From assembly GCA_937936615.1 (NCBI GenBank), contig CALDDN010000008.1, positions 1 to 46,591 on the forward strand: DNA of 46,591 nucleotides, written 5' to 3'. This DNA is from an uncultured Bacteroidia bacterium. GTDB taxonomy: Bacteria > Bacteroidota > Bacteroidia > J057 > CALDDN01. The notes under the pieces are model-generated. The model did no database searches, was not told where the DNA came from, and saw only the letters and a program-made list of their open reading frames with translations. Below are positions 31,608 to 40,488 of this stretch, in pieces; the first letter of the stretch is position 1, and every line of letters starts with the position of its first letter. The translations under genes and the position numbers were made by a program.

Positions 31608-31859
31608 ATCAATTTTAGGTAAAGCTATTTTTAGTAGTGGCCAAAGATAAGAAAATCGGTTGGCGGGCGGCGGCGGCACCTGTTTTTTGCAAGCCCTTGG
31701 ATTGGGGGGACTGTGGTTCCAGCCTCGTAGCTGCGATGCCGAAGGGAAACAGGCCCGGGTTTGAATTTCTGTTGGTGCAACGATCGGTAGCCGGCTATGC
31801 CAAACAAAACAGAAGCTGCCGTTTAGCTGCTTTTGGGGAACGGATGCGGTCAAAGTCCA

Positions 31860-31867
31860 TATCTTTG
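31860..31867 (+). promoter_or_regulatory. Putative -7 element for the 68-aa membrane ORF
   Basis: TATCTTTG, 26 bp upstream of ATG 31894; TTTG at 31832-31835 with long spacing. Confidence 0.5.
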
Positions 31868-31893
31868 AAATAAACCAGTAAAATCAAAAAACC

Positions 31894-32100
31894 ATGAAAA
31901 ACAGTTTGAAAACGTGGATGACCAATTCATGGGTGAGCTGGTTCTGGCTGCGCATTTTTACGCCGGTGGGCTGGTTTGCCAGCGCAACCTTTGTAACGCG
32001 TCCCCAGCTCGAGGATCCGGTAGTTGAATTTCTGCTAGGCTCGGCGGTGCTGCTGGTCTACGCCGTCGCGGTCGACTGGCCCCGTCGACAACGGGCCTAG
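31894..32100 (+). CDS. Hypothetical small membrane protein (68 aa)
   Basis: MKNSLKTWMTNSWVSWFWLRIFTPVGWFASATFVTRPQLEDPVVEFLLGSAVLLVYAVAVDWPRRQRA; A-rich Kozak-like start context and promoter-like motif. Confidence 0.65.
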   Translation: MKNSLKTWMTNSWVSWFWLRIFTPVGWFASATFVTRPQLEDPVVEFLLGSAVLLVYAVAVDWPRRQRA

Positions 32101-32156
32101 TTCACGTAATCGGGCAGGGCGGCCCGGGCATGGCCCTTGCCATGCGTGCGACGCGT

Positions 32157-33056
32157 CTATCGCTCGTTGCCCGGCGGCAGGAGCAGGTAGGGGGCCGGGT
32201 TGATCTTGGCCCCGCGCCGGATGACCTCGTAGTGCAGGTGGGGGCCGATGCTCTGGCCCGTGCTGCCTACCCGCCCGATGAGCTGGCCCCGTTTCACGCG
32301 CTGGCCCTCCTGGACATCGAGTCTGGAGAGGTGGGCATATTTGGTTACAAAGCCGTTGCCGTGGGCGATCTCGATCTGCAGGCCATAGCCCGATTCGGGC
32401 CAGCCGGCGGTAATGACCTTTCCTTCGTTGGCGGCATAGACGGGCGTGCCCATCGGGGCCGCAAAATCGATACCCGAATGGAAATGGGTATGGCCGTGGA
32501 TGGGGCTGTTGCGGTAGCCGAAGCCGCTGATGAAGTGCCCCCGTACCGGCACGAGTACCGGCAGGCGGCTCAGGGCCTCACTTTTAGCGCGGGCGGTGGC
32601 AATGAGTTCGGTGTGGTTTTGCCGCTGCAGGCCGATTCGGTGCTTCAACGTTTCGATGCGCTCCATCAGCCGCCGGGCTGGCACATCGCTTGCTGCAGGC
32701 GAACCACCTGTACCACCTTCCCAGAGGCTGGCTTCCATGGGTGGCACATCGAGCAGGCTTCGGTAGAATTCCTGTTCGTGGCGGTGGATGCGTTCGAGGC
32801 GTTCTTCCAGTTGAGCCAGGGTCTGTTCCTGGCGCAGGATTTGCTGGTTCAAATAGTGTGATTCTGCCGCCATCCGCCACTGCACGAGGGCTTTTCCTAC
32901 GGGACTCAGGTAGACCAACCCAGCAAGCGAAAGAGCTGCCATAGCCATCCAGGCGTGGTGCCACAGCCACTGACTGGGGCTGCTCCTGACGACCTGAAAT
33001 TCCAGAGCCTCGGGGCTGAAGCGGTATATAGGTCGGGAAAGCATGTGTTTTCTCAA
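32157..33056 (-). CDS. M23 family metallopeptidase, membrane-anchored
   Basis: FGYRNSPIHGHTHFHSGIDFAAPMGTPVYAANEGKVITAGW...GSTGQSIGPHLHYEVIRRGAKINPAPYL. Confidence 0.94.
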   Translation of the reverse strand: MRKHMLSRPIYRFSPEALEFQVVRSSPSQWLWHHAWMAMAALSLAGLVYLSPVGKALVQWRMAAESHYLNQQILRQEQTLAQLEERLERIHRHEQEFYRSLLDVPPMEASLWEGGTGGSPAASDVPARRLMERIETLKHRIGLQRQNHTELIATARAKSEALSRLPVLVPVRGHFISGFGYRNSPIHGHTHFHSGIDFAAPMGTPVYAANEGKVITAGWPESGYGLQIEIAHGNGFVTKYAHLSRLDVQEGQRVKRGQLIGRVGSTGQSIGPHLHYEVIRRGAKINPAPYLLLPPGNER

Positions 33057-33159
33057 AGGGACTGACTCGTTCTCTTACAGAGTCAAGCCGAGCTTGCGTG
33101 CGCAAAATTAGACAAACTGTCTAATTGGGCCGACACCATGCTAAATTTCTTCGACCAAT

Positions 33160-34425
33160 TTAATTCGACATTAAGTGATCGCCTACTTTTTCATTAGGTG
33201 TGGATAAGCTAGTCTGTGCCGGCGGAATGACCAGGCGGAAGGTGGTTCCTTTGTTCAGCTCGGTACGCTTGATGAAGATTTTACCGCGGTGGAAGCGTTC
33301 GATGATGCGGCGCGAGAGGCTCAGGCCCAGGCCCCAGCCGCGCTTTTTGGTCGTGAAGCCCGGCTGAAAGACGCTGCCCAGGTCGTGGCGGGCGATGCCC
33401 TTGCCGTTGTCGGTTACGTCGATGATCAAAGTGCCGCTCTTGCATTTGGCTTCTACGATGATCAGTCCATCCTCGCGGTGGGCGGTGGCATCGACGGCAT
33501 TTTTGAGCAGGTTTTCGATTACCCATTCGAAAAGGGGGGGGCTGATGTGGGCCTCGAAATTGGGGGGCAGGTCGTCGTGCAGCACGATTCTGGTTTTGCG
33601 GCTGCTGATGCGCCGCCGCACATAATCGACGGCCTGGCTCAGGAGCTGGCTTACGTTGTGATTGACCAGGTCGGGTTCCGAACCAATTTTAGAGAAGCGG
33701 TCGGCAATGACCTGCAGGTGACGGATGTCTTTTTCCAGTTCGGCTACGATCATCTGGTCGTCCTCGTCGCGGGCCTTGAGGCGCAGCAGTTCGACCCAGG
33801 CGATGAGGCCCGAGAGGGGAGTGCCCAGTTGGTGGGCGGTTTCGCGGGCCAGCCCTGCCCAGAGCTTGTTCTGGCGGCTGCGTTGGGCGATGTTGAAGTT
33901 GACGGCCACAATGGTAATAAAGACCGCCAGCAAAAGGAAGGTAATGTAAGGGTAGTAGCGCAGCTGGATCAGCTCGTCAGTCTCGCGGTAGTAGACGTAG
34001 TGTTTTTTGCCCGGGGCATATTCCACCTCGATGGGCGAGAAACCCGATTCCCGCATGCGGGCCAGTTCGCGCTCGACCAGGCGGCTCATCTCGCGATCGC
34101 CCGACGATTCGATGTGCAGGTTGTTCATTATCGGAATGCCCTGCATGTCGGTAATGATGGCCGGAACATGGATGATGGGGGGCTTGCGGATGATGATGTT
34201 GTTCGACAGAAAAATGGCCTCGCAGTTGTCCGATGTCGCGATAAACTGGTACGCATCGGCCCAGAAAGCTACCAGCCGCTCCTCTTTTTCGGCCAGGCGT
34301 GAAACGATGCGATAGGAATAAAGGAGTGAGCCTACCACGATGAGCACGGCTACCGCCGTGAAAATCACCAGGTAGTTGACCCGTGGCAGACGTTGCCGCA
34401 GGCTCTGAATCCAGGTTGCGTACAT
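33160..34425 (-). CDS. Membrane sensor histidine kinase
   Basis: LARETAHQLGTPLSGLIAWVELL H-box; ENLLKNAVDAT, DNGKGI, GWGLGLSLSRRI; two TM segments; ATG at 34425. Confidence 0.93.
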   Translation of the reverse strand: MYATWIQSLRQRLPRVNYLVIFTAVAVLIVVGSLLYSYRIVSRLAEKEERLVAFWADAYQFIATSDNCEAIFLSNNIIIRKPPIIHVPAIITDMQGIPIMNNLHIESSGDREMSRLVERELARMRESGFSPIEVEYAPGKKHYVYYRETDELIQLRYYPYITFLLLAVFITIVAVNFNIAQRSRQNKLWAGLARETAHQLGTPLSGLIAWVELLRLKARDEDDQMIVAELEKDIRHLQVIADRFSKIGSEPDLVNHNVSQLLSQAVDYVRRRISSRKTRIVLHDDLPPNFEAHISPPLFEWVIENLLKNAVDATAHREDGLIIVEAKCKSGTLIIDVTDNGKGIARHDLGSVFQPGFTTKKRGWGLGLSLSRRIIERFHRGKIFIKRTELNKGTTFRLVIPPAQTSLSTPNEKVGDHLMSN

Positions 34426-34559
34426 AGAGAAGGCTGCCCGAGGCGGGGCCAAATTGGGGCAAATTAAAGATAAGCACAAATCGACGCATCCTGCTGCCGC
34501 ATCAGCATTTGCGGCCGTTTTCCTAACTTCAGGTTTTCATTTGCCAATCGAAACCCACC

Positions 34560-35342
34560 ATGAGCTACAACAGCCTGATTTATAGCGTCGAAAACCGCGT
34601 CGCCACCCTGACGCTCAACCGCCCCGAACGTTTCAACGCCTTCAACGACGAACTGAGCTACGAGCTGATGGACGGTCTCAAGCAGGCCCGTCGCGACCCC
34701 GCCGCCCGCGTCATCGTCATCACCGGGGCCGGCGATAAAGCCTTCTGTTCGGGTCAGGACCTCAAAGACATTGCCGGCCAGAAACGCTCGCTGGGCGAAT
34801 CGGTCGAAAAACGCTACGCCCCGCTGGTGCGGCTCATGCAAAACATCGAAAAGCCCATCATTGCCCGTGTCAACGGAGTGGCTGCCGGTGCCGGTGCCGG
34901 CCTCGTGCTGGCGGCCGACCTCTCGGTCGCCTCCGAAACAGCCTCCCTCGTCTTTGCATTTATCAACATCGGCCTGGTGCCCGACACGGGTACCACCTGG
35001 CAGCTGGCCAACCGCCTACCGCCCCACAAGGCCTTCGAGATCGCCACGCGCGGCGAACGCATCAGTGCCACCGAAGCCTTCGGCCTGGGCCTCATCAACC
35101 GGGTTGTGCCCGCCGACCAGCTCGATGCCGAAGTCGCCTCGCTGGCCGCCGTCTATGCCGACAAACCCCCTGTAGCCCTCTTCCTGACCAAAAAAATGCT
35201 CCACAAGGCCGCTACCGCCACCCTCGACCAGATGCTGCTGCTCGAGCAGTACTACCAGGAGATCGCCGGCAACACCGAGGATTACGCCGAGGGCGTCAAC
35301 GCCTTTGTCGAGAAGCGGGCACCGGTCTTCCAGGGCAAATAG
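34560..35342 (+). CDS. Enoyl-CoA hydratase/isomerase family protein (PaaG-like)
   Basis: LTLNRPERFNAFNDEL...AFCSGQDLKDI...ARVNGVAAGAGAGLVLAADLSVASETASLVFAFINIGLVPDTGTTW. Confidence 0.92.
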   Translation: MSYNSLIYSVENRVATLTLNRPERFNAFNDELSYELMDGLKQARRDPAARVIVITGAGDKAFCSGQDLKDIAGQKRSLGESVEKRYAPLVRLMQNIEKPIIARVNGVAAGAGAGLVLAADLSVASETASLVFAFINIGLVPDTGTTWQLANRLPPHKAFEIATRGERISATEAFGLGLINRVVPADQLDAEVASLAAVYADKPPVALFLTKKMLHKAATATLDQMLLLEQYYQEIAGNTEDYAEGVNAFVEKRAPVFQGK

Positions 35343-35439
35343 TGCCTGCGCTTTTCATTCACTTCTCTTCATCATCCCACCTTTTTCAACAGCGGCAAAA
35401 CAGCATTCCTCCGTCGTGCAGTATTAAAAATCCGTTAAT

Positions 35440-36060
35440 TTGACTTTATTACAGGTCAAAATGGAAACCCATTGCATGACGCTGGACGCCCTGTCCGAAG
35501 CCCTGTATACGTGGCTGCAAAACCAACAGCAGGAATGCTTCGTCTACCACTCGGCAGCAGCACTGCGGGCCCAGCTTGCCCTCGGGCTGGAGCTTGCCGC
35601 GGCGGCAAACCTGCCCGAAACCCACCGGCAGGCCATCTGCTGGGCCTTGATAGGCCGTACCCTGGGCTGGCTCTCCGATTCCAACGACTCCCAAACCCAA
35701 GGGCCAGCCGTGCTCGCTCACCAACTGGCCCAGCAGAACGCTCCCCCTGAAACCGCCCAGCTGGCCTTGCGTCTGCTCCGCGAAATCGACCAACCCCCCC
35801 GCCCCGACGATCCTGCTGCCCAGGTGTTGGCCGACACCGTAGCCGCCGAGCTGGCCAGCGAACAGCTCTACCTGCGCTGGGCTTACCGCCGCGCCGAATG
35901 GAATGCTGCCAGACCCCCTCGCCCCCTGACCGACTGGTACGCCGACCTTCATGACCTGGTGGCCCAGACCAGCTACTATACGCCGGAAGCCCGAAGCCGC
36001 TTCGAGGCCGGCCGGCAGGCCCGCCTGACCGAACTGCGCCGCCTCCTGGGCAAAAATTAA
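35440..36060 (+). CDS. Hypothetical protein (206 aa; start may be internal at MTLDALSEALY)
   Basis: Open frame, GC-rich coding bias, no family recognised. Confidence 0.6.
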   Translation: MTLLQVKMETHCMTLDALSEALYTWLQNQQQECFVYHSAAALRAQLALGLELAAAANLPETHRQAICWALIGRTLGWLSDSNDSQTQGPAVLAHQLAQQNAPPETAQLALRLLREIDQPPRPDDPAAQVLADTVAAELASEQLYLRWAYRRAEWNAARPPRPLTDWYADLHDLVAQTSYYTPEARSRFEAGRQARLTELRRLLGKN

Positions 36061-36106
36061 TTAATCGAATCCCTTTCACATCTCCGGGAGCCGGGTCGCT
36101 CCCTCT

Positions 36107-37480
36107 TCAGCCTGTTTTCTGCCGCAAGGCCCCGAAGAGCGGCAGTGCCGATGCGCCCAAACCCAGCAGCAGGGGGGGGACGGCTGCCTCGGCCCAGCTG
36201 GCAGCCAGCCACACCCCCAGCCCCAGTCCCATCGAAGCCAGGGCACCGTTTTCGCTCAGCCGCCAGCCGTAGAGGGCTGCCAGCATGGGTACGAACAGAC
36301 ACACCAGACTGAAAGCCGACGACTCGCTCACCAGCGCGTGGATGTCCGACCGGCTCAGGGCCATTGTCAATGCTACCGCCGCAACAGCTAGCACCGCGCT
36401 CCGCGAGACGGCCAGCAGGCGCGTCCCCTTCAGTCCGCCCACCCACGGGGCAATGAGGTTTTCGGCCACGATGGCCGCCGGTGCCAGCAGGGCCGCGCTG
36501 CACGTGCTCAGAATGGCCGAAAGCAAAGCCCCCACAAAAAGTACCCCCACGGCCGGTGGCAGCTGCCCCAGAATGTAGCGTGGAATGGCCTGCTGGGGAT
36601 CGACCTGCTCGGCCCCCAGCCCCACAGACTCGGGCTGGTGAAGCCGCAGCAGTACCGCCAGAATCACCGGCAGCAGGCCCACTGTCAGATAGAGCAGCCC
36701 TCCCAGTACCGAAGCCCCTGCCGCTACTCCTTCGGTACGCGCAGCCATGACCCGCTGGAAAACATCCTGCTGCGGAATGGACCCCAGACCAATTGTGGCA
36801 AGGGAAGCCATCCAGGCCAGACCATCGAGCCAGTCGGCGCGGGGCAGGGGATTGAAGAAGTCGGGCGGCAGGGTTACAGCTGTCGGTTGCAGATCGGCCG
36901 CCAGCATCCCCAGGGTCAGGGCCAGGCCTGCGACCAGAACGATGTTCTGCGCCAGATCGAGCCAGGCGATGGCCCACATGCCCCCCAGCCACGTATAGGC
37001 CACCACCACCATGCAGCCCCCCACCACGCCTGCCTCCAAAGGCAGTCCCAGCACCAGCTCGGCCAGCAAGCCCAAAGCCACAAACTGACCGGCCACCCAG
37101 CCCAGATACGAAATGACCAGCAGCAGGGCTGCCGCGGTTTCGGCACGGGGGCCAAAGGCATTGCGGTAGAGATCGCCAAAGGTGAGCAGCCGCCGCCGGT
37201 AGAGCGGGCGGGCAAACAACCAGCCTACCAGCAGCAGGCACAGAGCCGCGCCCAAGGGGTCTACCACAGCTCCACGCAGGCCCTCACGGGCTACCTCGGC
37301 CGAGACCCCCAGAATGGTTTCGGCCCCAAACCACGTGGCAAAAACGGTGGCTGTAGCCAGCACAAGGGGCAGCTGCCGCCCAGCCAGCAGATAGTCTTCG
37401 GCAGTCTGTACACGCCGGGAGGCCCACCAGCCCACCGCCAGCGTGGCCAGTACATAGAGTGCGATTGCGGCGGCAAGCAT
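36107..37480 (-). CDS. Sodium:solute symporter (SSF) family protein
   Basis: AVGWWASRRVQTAEDYLLAGRQLPLVLATATVFATWFGAETILGVSAEVAREGLRG, polytopic. Confidence 0.92.
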   Translation of the reverse strand: MLAAAIALYVLATLAVGWWASRRVQTAEDYLLAGRQLPLVLATATVFATWFGAETILGVSAEVAREGLRGAVVDPLGAALCLLLVGWLFARPLYRRRLLTFGDLYRNAFGPRAETAAALLLVISYLGWVAGQFVALGLLAELVLGLPLEAGVVGGCMVVVAYTWLGGMWAIAWLDLAQNIVLVAGLALTLGMLAADLQPTAVTLPPDFFNPLPRADWLDGLAWMASLATIGLGSIPQQDVFQRVMAARTEGVAAGASVLGGLLYLTVGLLPVILAVLLRLHQPESVGLGAEQVDPQQAIPRYILGQLPPAVGVLFVGALLSAILSTCSAALLAPAAIVAENLIAPWVGGLKGTRLLAVSRSAVLAVAAVALTMALSRSDIHALVSESSAFSLVCLFVPMLAALYGWRLSENGALASMGLGLGVWLAASWAEAAVPPLLLGLGASALPLFGALRQKTG

Positions 37481-37498
37481 GAGGCTGGGGGTGGTTTC

Positions 37499-38113
37499 TC
37501 AGTACGCTTTCCAGGGCCAGCGGCGGTGGTAGTACTTGTGCAGCTGCAGTACGCCTCCCAGCCGGATTTCGATCATGGGCACCACGCGGAAGCGGTCTTC
37601 GATCAGGCGGTTGCCCAGGGGGTAGTAGCGTTCACGGATGAGCATCGGCCCGATGCCGATTTCCCAGAATGTACGGTCGAGGTAGTCGTTCTTGAAATGA
37701 AGTCCGAAGAGCAGGGTGTGCAGGTGGAGCTGGCGGCGCTGAGGTAGTTCGGGGCGGCGGGCCACCCAGAGCTGTTTGCCCAGCAGCCAGTCGCGGTGGT
37801 AGCCTAGCGCGATGTACAGCGGCAGGGGTTGCCGCCGGTTGTTGGGTTCCAGCTCGAAGAGCTGATGCTGGAGCTGCATCGAGAGAAACAGCAGGCCCGG
37901 TGCCAGGCGCAGGCTGGTGCCGCGGTGGTGCAGGTCGAGACTGGGTTTGCAGAAAACGTGCACGCTGCCCGTACCCACCGACGCGCCAAAACGCAGGCGG
38001 TGGGGTTGGTCGAACTGAAATTCCCGCTGGGCCAGCCCCTCGGCCGGACGGCCCAGCAGGCCCAGAAGCAGCAGGCCCCAGTACAGGAAGCACCTTTGGT
38101 TCACGGCTAGCAA
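37499..38113 (-). CDS. Hypothetical secreted/outer-membrane protein
   Basis: Signal peptide CFLYWGLLLLGLLGRPAEGLAQ, alternating hydrophobic strands; no family recognised. Confidence 0.65.
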   Translation of the reverse strand: MLAVNQRCFLYWGLLLLGLLGRPAEGLAQREFQFDQPHRLRFGASVGTGSVHVFCKPSLDLHHRGTSLRLAPGLLFLSMQLQHQLFELEPNNRRQPLPLYIALGYHRDWLLGKQLWVARRPELPQRRQLHLHTLLFGLHFKNDYLDRTFWEIGIGPMLIRERYYPLGNRLIEDRFRVVPMIEIRLGGVLQLHKYYHRRWPWKAY

Positions 38114-38369
38114 GTTACGGCTTGTGCGCTAAAGCCGTGCCGGCTGCCGATCGCAAACAGCCCCCAGACAAGTTTGCCGGTCGTAGTGCCTGAATCTGTC
38201 TCGCTGTACGTGAATCCGCGGCACAAAGGCCACATCGATCCTTCGGTCTGTCTGCAGGCTTTTTTTCTTGAGAATTGATCGGGGCTGTTCGGGGGCTGCA
38301 TGGAATCTTCCTGCCGGATAGGGATTCGCGTTATTTTCGCGGCCACTTACCCCTGAACACAGCAAACCA

Positions 38370-39857
38370 ATGACCCGGATGCCTGACTTGATGCGGTGGC
38401 AGGCCGCACTGGCGATGACAGGTCTGCTGGGGCTGCTGCTGCTTGCCAAGTGGCCGGCCTTGGCTTTGCCCTATTTTATGGATGAGGCCTGGTCGTATGC
38501 GCCGGCTCTTCGGGCCATGTACGACCAAGGCCCCAGCCTGTTGCCCGGTGCCATTGAACCTGTTTACTCCCGGGGCCATCCGCTGCTGTTCTATGCGCTG
38601 GCCGGAGCGTGGATGCGGCTTTTGGGCCCTGACTTGGTATCGGTACATGTCTTTGCCTTGATGCTGACGGGCTGTCTGCTGCTAGCGACTTATGGCCTGG
38701 TTGCGCGGTTGACGGCCAGCCGCCTGGCGGGTGTGGCCGGAGCCGCGGTGCTGGCAGCCCAGCCGCCGGTGTTTGCGCAATCGGTCCTGGCATTGCCCGA
38801 GGTGCTGGTTGCGCTGTGGGCAACGCTGGCAGTATGGGGCTGGACGGAGCGGCGGTGGCCGCTCTTTGCTGCTGCAACGGCCCTGCTGCTGCTGACCAAG
38901 GAATCGGGGGCGGCTCTGGTGGCGGCAGCTGGTCTGGCTCAGCTGCTGGAACTGCGGCGGCCCCGACGGCCCGACTGGTGGCGGGTCAATGCCTGGATTG
39001 CCGCCAGCCTGGTACCTGTGGTGCTGTTCTTCGTTTTGCAGTACCTCGAGTTTGGCTGGGTATTTTACCCCGATCACCTGACGATGATCGAACGCAGTCC
39101 CGGCAGCGTCCTCGAGAAAACGTGGGGAATTCTGGAGTATCTTTTTTTCAATAAAGGGGCTGCCGTGAGTCTGTTTACTGCGCTGATGATTGGTGTTTTT
39201 TTTCTTTTTTTCAAGCGTAAAAACTCTGGAATTCCGGTTGATTCGGACTTGTCGGAGCGCGTGACGCGCTTTTGGGTCTTTTCCCTGCTGTTTGCGGCGT
39301 GCTACATCGGGTTTTCGGCACTCAATTTCCTGACGATGCGCTACCTGCTGGCTCTTTACCCTTTGGTTGTGGCGGGAGGGATTGGGGGTTTGGTGCAGCT
39401 CGCTGAGCGGATTCCGCGCTGGCGGGCAGGCCTGCTGGCGGCTCTGAGCGGGCTGCTCGTTTACGTAGGGGCTACGCTCTGGTATACGCCCGACTCACTG
39501 GTGGCCCTGCGCTCGGATACCAACATGGCCTATGCCGACATGGTGCGGGTACATCGGCAGCTGGTGGATGAATGCCTGCGGCGCGTGCCCCCCGGGCAGC
39601 GGATTGAAGCCCATTTTCTGACGTGGTTCAATCTGGCGGTGCCTGCCTGTGGGTATCTGCCCCCCGAGGCTCGCCCGCTGGCGGCTCATCTGCTCGAACC
39701 GGACTCGGTGCCCCACGGTCGCTGGCTGGCTCTGACGACGATCGAAGCCGACAGCCACCGGCAGGCTCTGCTGGCCGATTCGGCGACCTACCGCACGGTC
39801 TGGCATGCCAGACGCAGTGCTGCCCAAGCCTGGCTGCTGCGCCGCAGGGCCGATTGA
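38370..39857 (+). CDS. Polytopic glycosyltransferase (GT39/ArnT-like)
   Basis: Multi-TM; MDEAWSYAPALRAMYDQGP near the N-terminus resembles the PMT/ArnT first-loop acidic motif; LLLLTKESGAALV. Confidence 0.8.
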   Translation: MTRMPDLMRWQAALAMTGLLGLLLLAKWPALALPYFMDEAWSYAPALRAMYDQGPSLLPGAIEPVYSRGHPLLFYALAGAWMRLLGPDLVSVHVFALMLTGCLLLATYGLVARLTASRLAGVAGAAVLAAQPPVFAQSVLALPEVLVALWATLAVWGWTERRWPLFAAATALLLLTKESGAALVAAAGLAQLLELRRPRRPDWWRVNAWIAASLVPVVLFFVLQYLEFGWVFYPDHLTMIERSPGSVLEKTWGILEYLFFNKGAAVSLFTALMIGVFFLFFKRKNSGIPVDSDLSERVTRFWVFSLLFAACYIGFSALNFLTMRYLLALYPLVVAGGIGGLVQLAERIPRWRAGLLAALSGLLVYVGATLWYTPDSLVALRSDTNMAYADMVRVHRQLVDECLRRVPPGQRIEAHFLTWFNLAVPACGYLPPEARPLAAHLLEPDSVPHGRWLALTTIEADSHRQALLADSATYRTVWHARRSAAQAWLLRRRAD

Positions 39858-39937
39858 TGTCCCAGCCTGCACTTCACAAACCGCTGCTTTCGTCGTACCT
39901 TAGCACGGAATGGTAAAAGCCCGTTCGACCCCGCCTT

Positions 39938-40357
39938 ATGAACCTTGTTGCTCTGCGAATCTGCCTGTTGGTGTGCTGCCTGGCCCTGGCCGCCTGCCGA
40001 AGCGACCGCGACGACAACCGACCCGTCCCAGCACCCCCGCCCAGCATCTACGAACCCGATCCCGACGCACCGCCCGGCACGGGCCGGCTGCGGGTCTACG
40101 TCTTTGCGGGCGAGCGGTATCTTCCGGTGCGCGAGGCCGATATCAGCCTCTACCTGAGTCTGGCCGACCTGGAACGCGACCTCTACCTCGATCGGGGGGT
40201 TACGGGCCGCTCGGGTGTCGTCGATTTCGGCTTTCTCAATGCAGGCAACTACTACGTGCTTGTCGAGCACTTCAGCAACGAGACCCGCTACAGCCTTACC
40301 GAACCCCTGCAGGTTCAGATGGGGCAGACCCTGACACGCAACCTGATCCTGTACTGA
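39938..40357 (+). CDS. Small lipoprotein
   Basis: MNLVALRICLLVCCLALAACRSDRDD: lipobox LAAC; short carboxypeptidase-regulatory-like fold suggested (GRLRVYVFAGERYLPVREADISLY). Confidence 0.75.
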   Translation: MNLVALRICLLVCCLALAACRSDRDDNRPVPAPPPSIYEPDPDAPPGTGRLRVYVFAGERYLPVREADISLYLSLADLERDLYLDRGVTGRSGVVDFGFLNAGNYYVLVEHFSNETRYSLTEPLQVQMGQTLTRNLILY

Positions 40358-40488
40358 ACCTGATCTGCTTTGCTTTAATCTTATCCTTGTTTTTAGCATG
40401 AAATAAAAAATTTAAATTCGAAAAGCGAGCTGCTTTGCCTTCGTCGATCGATTTTTCGAACTTGCAGAACCAAAACGATCATCTGACT

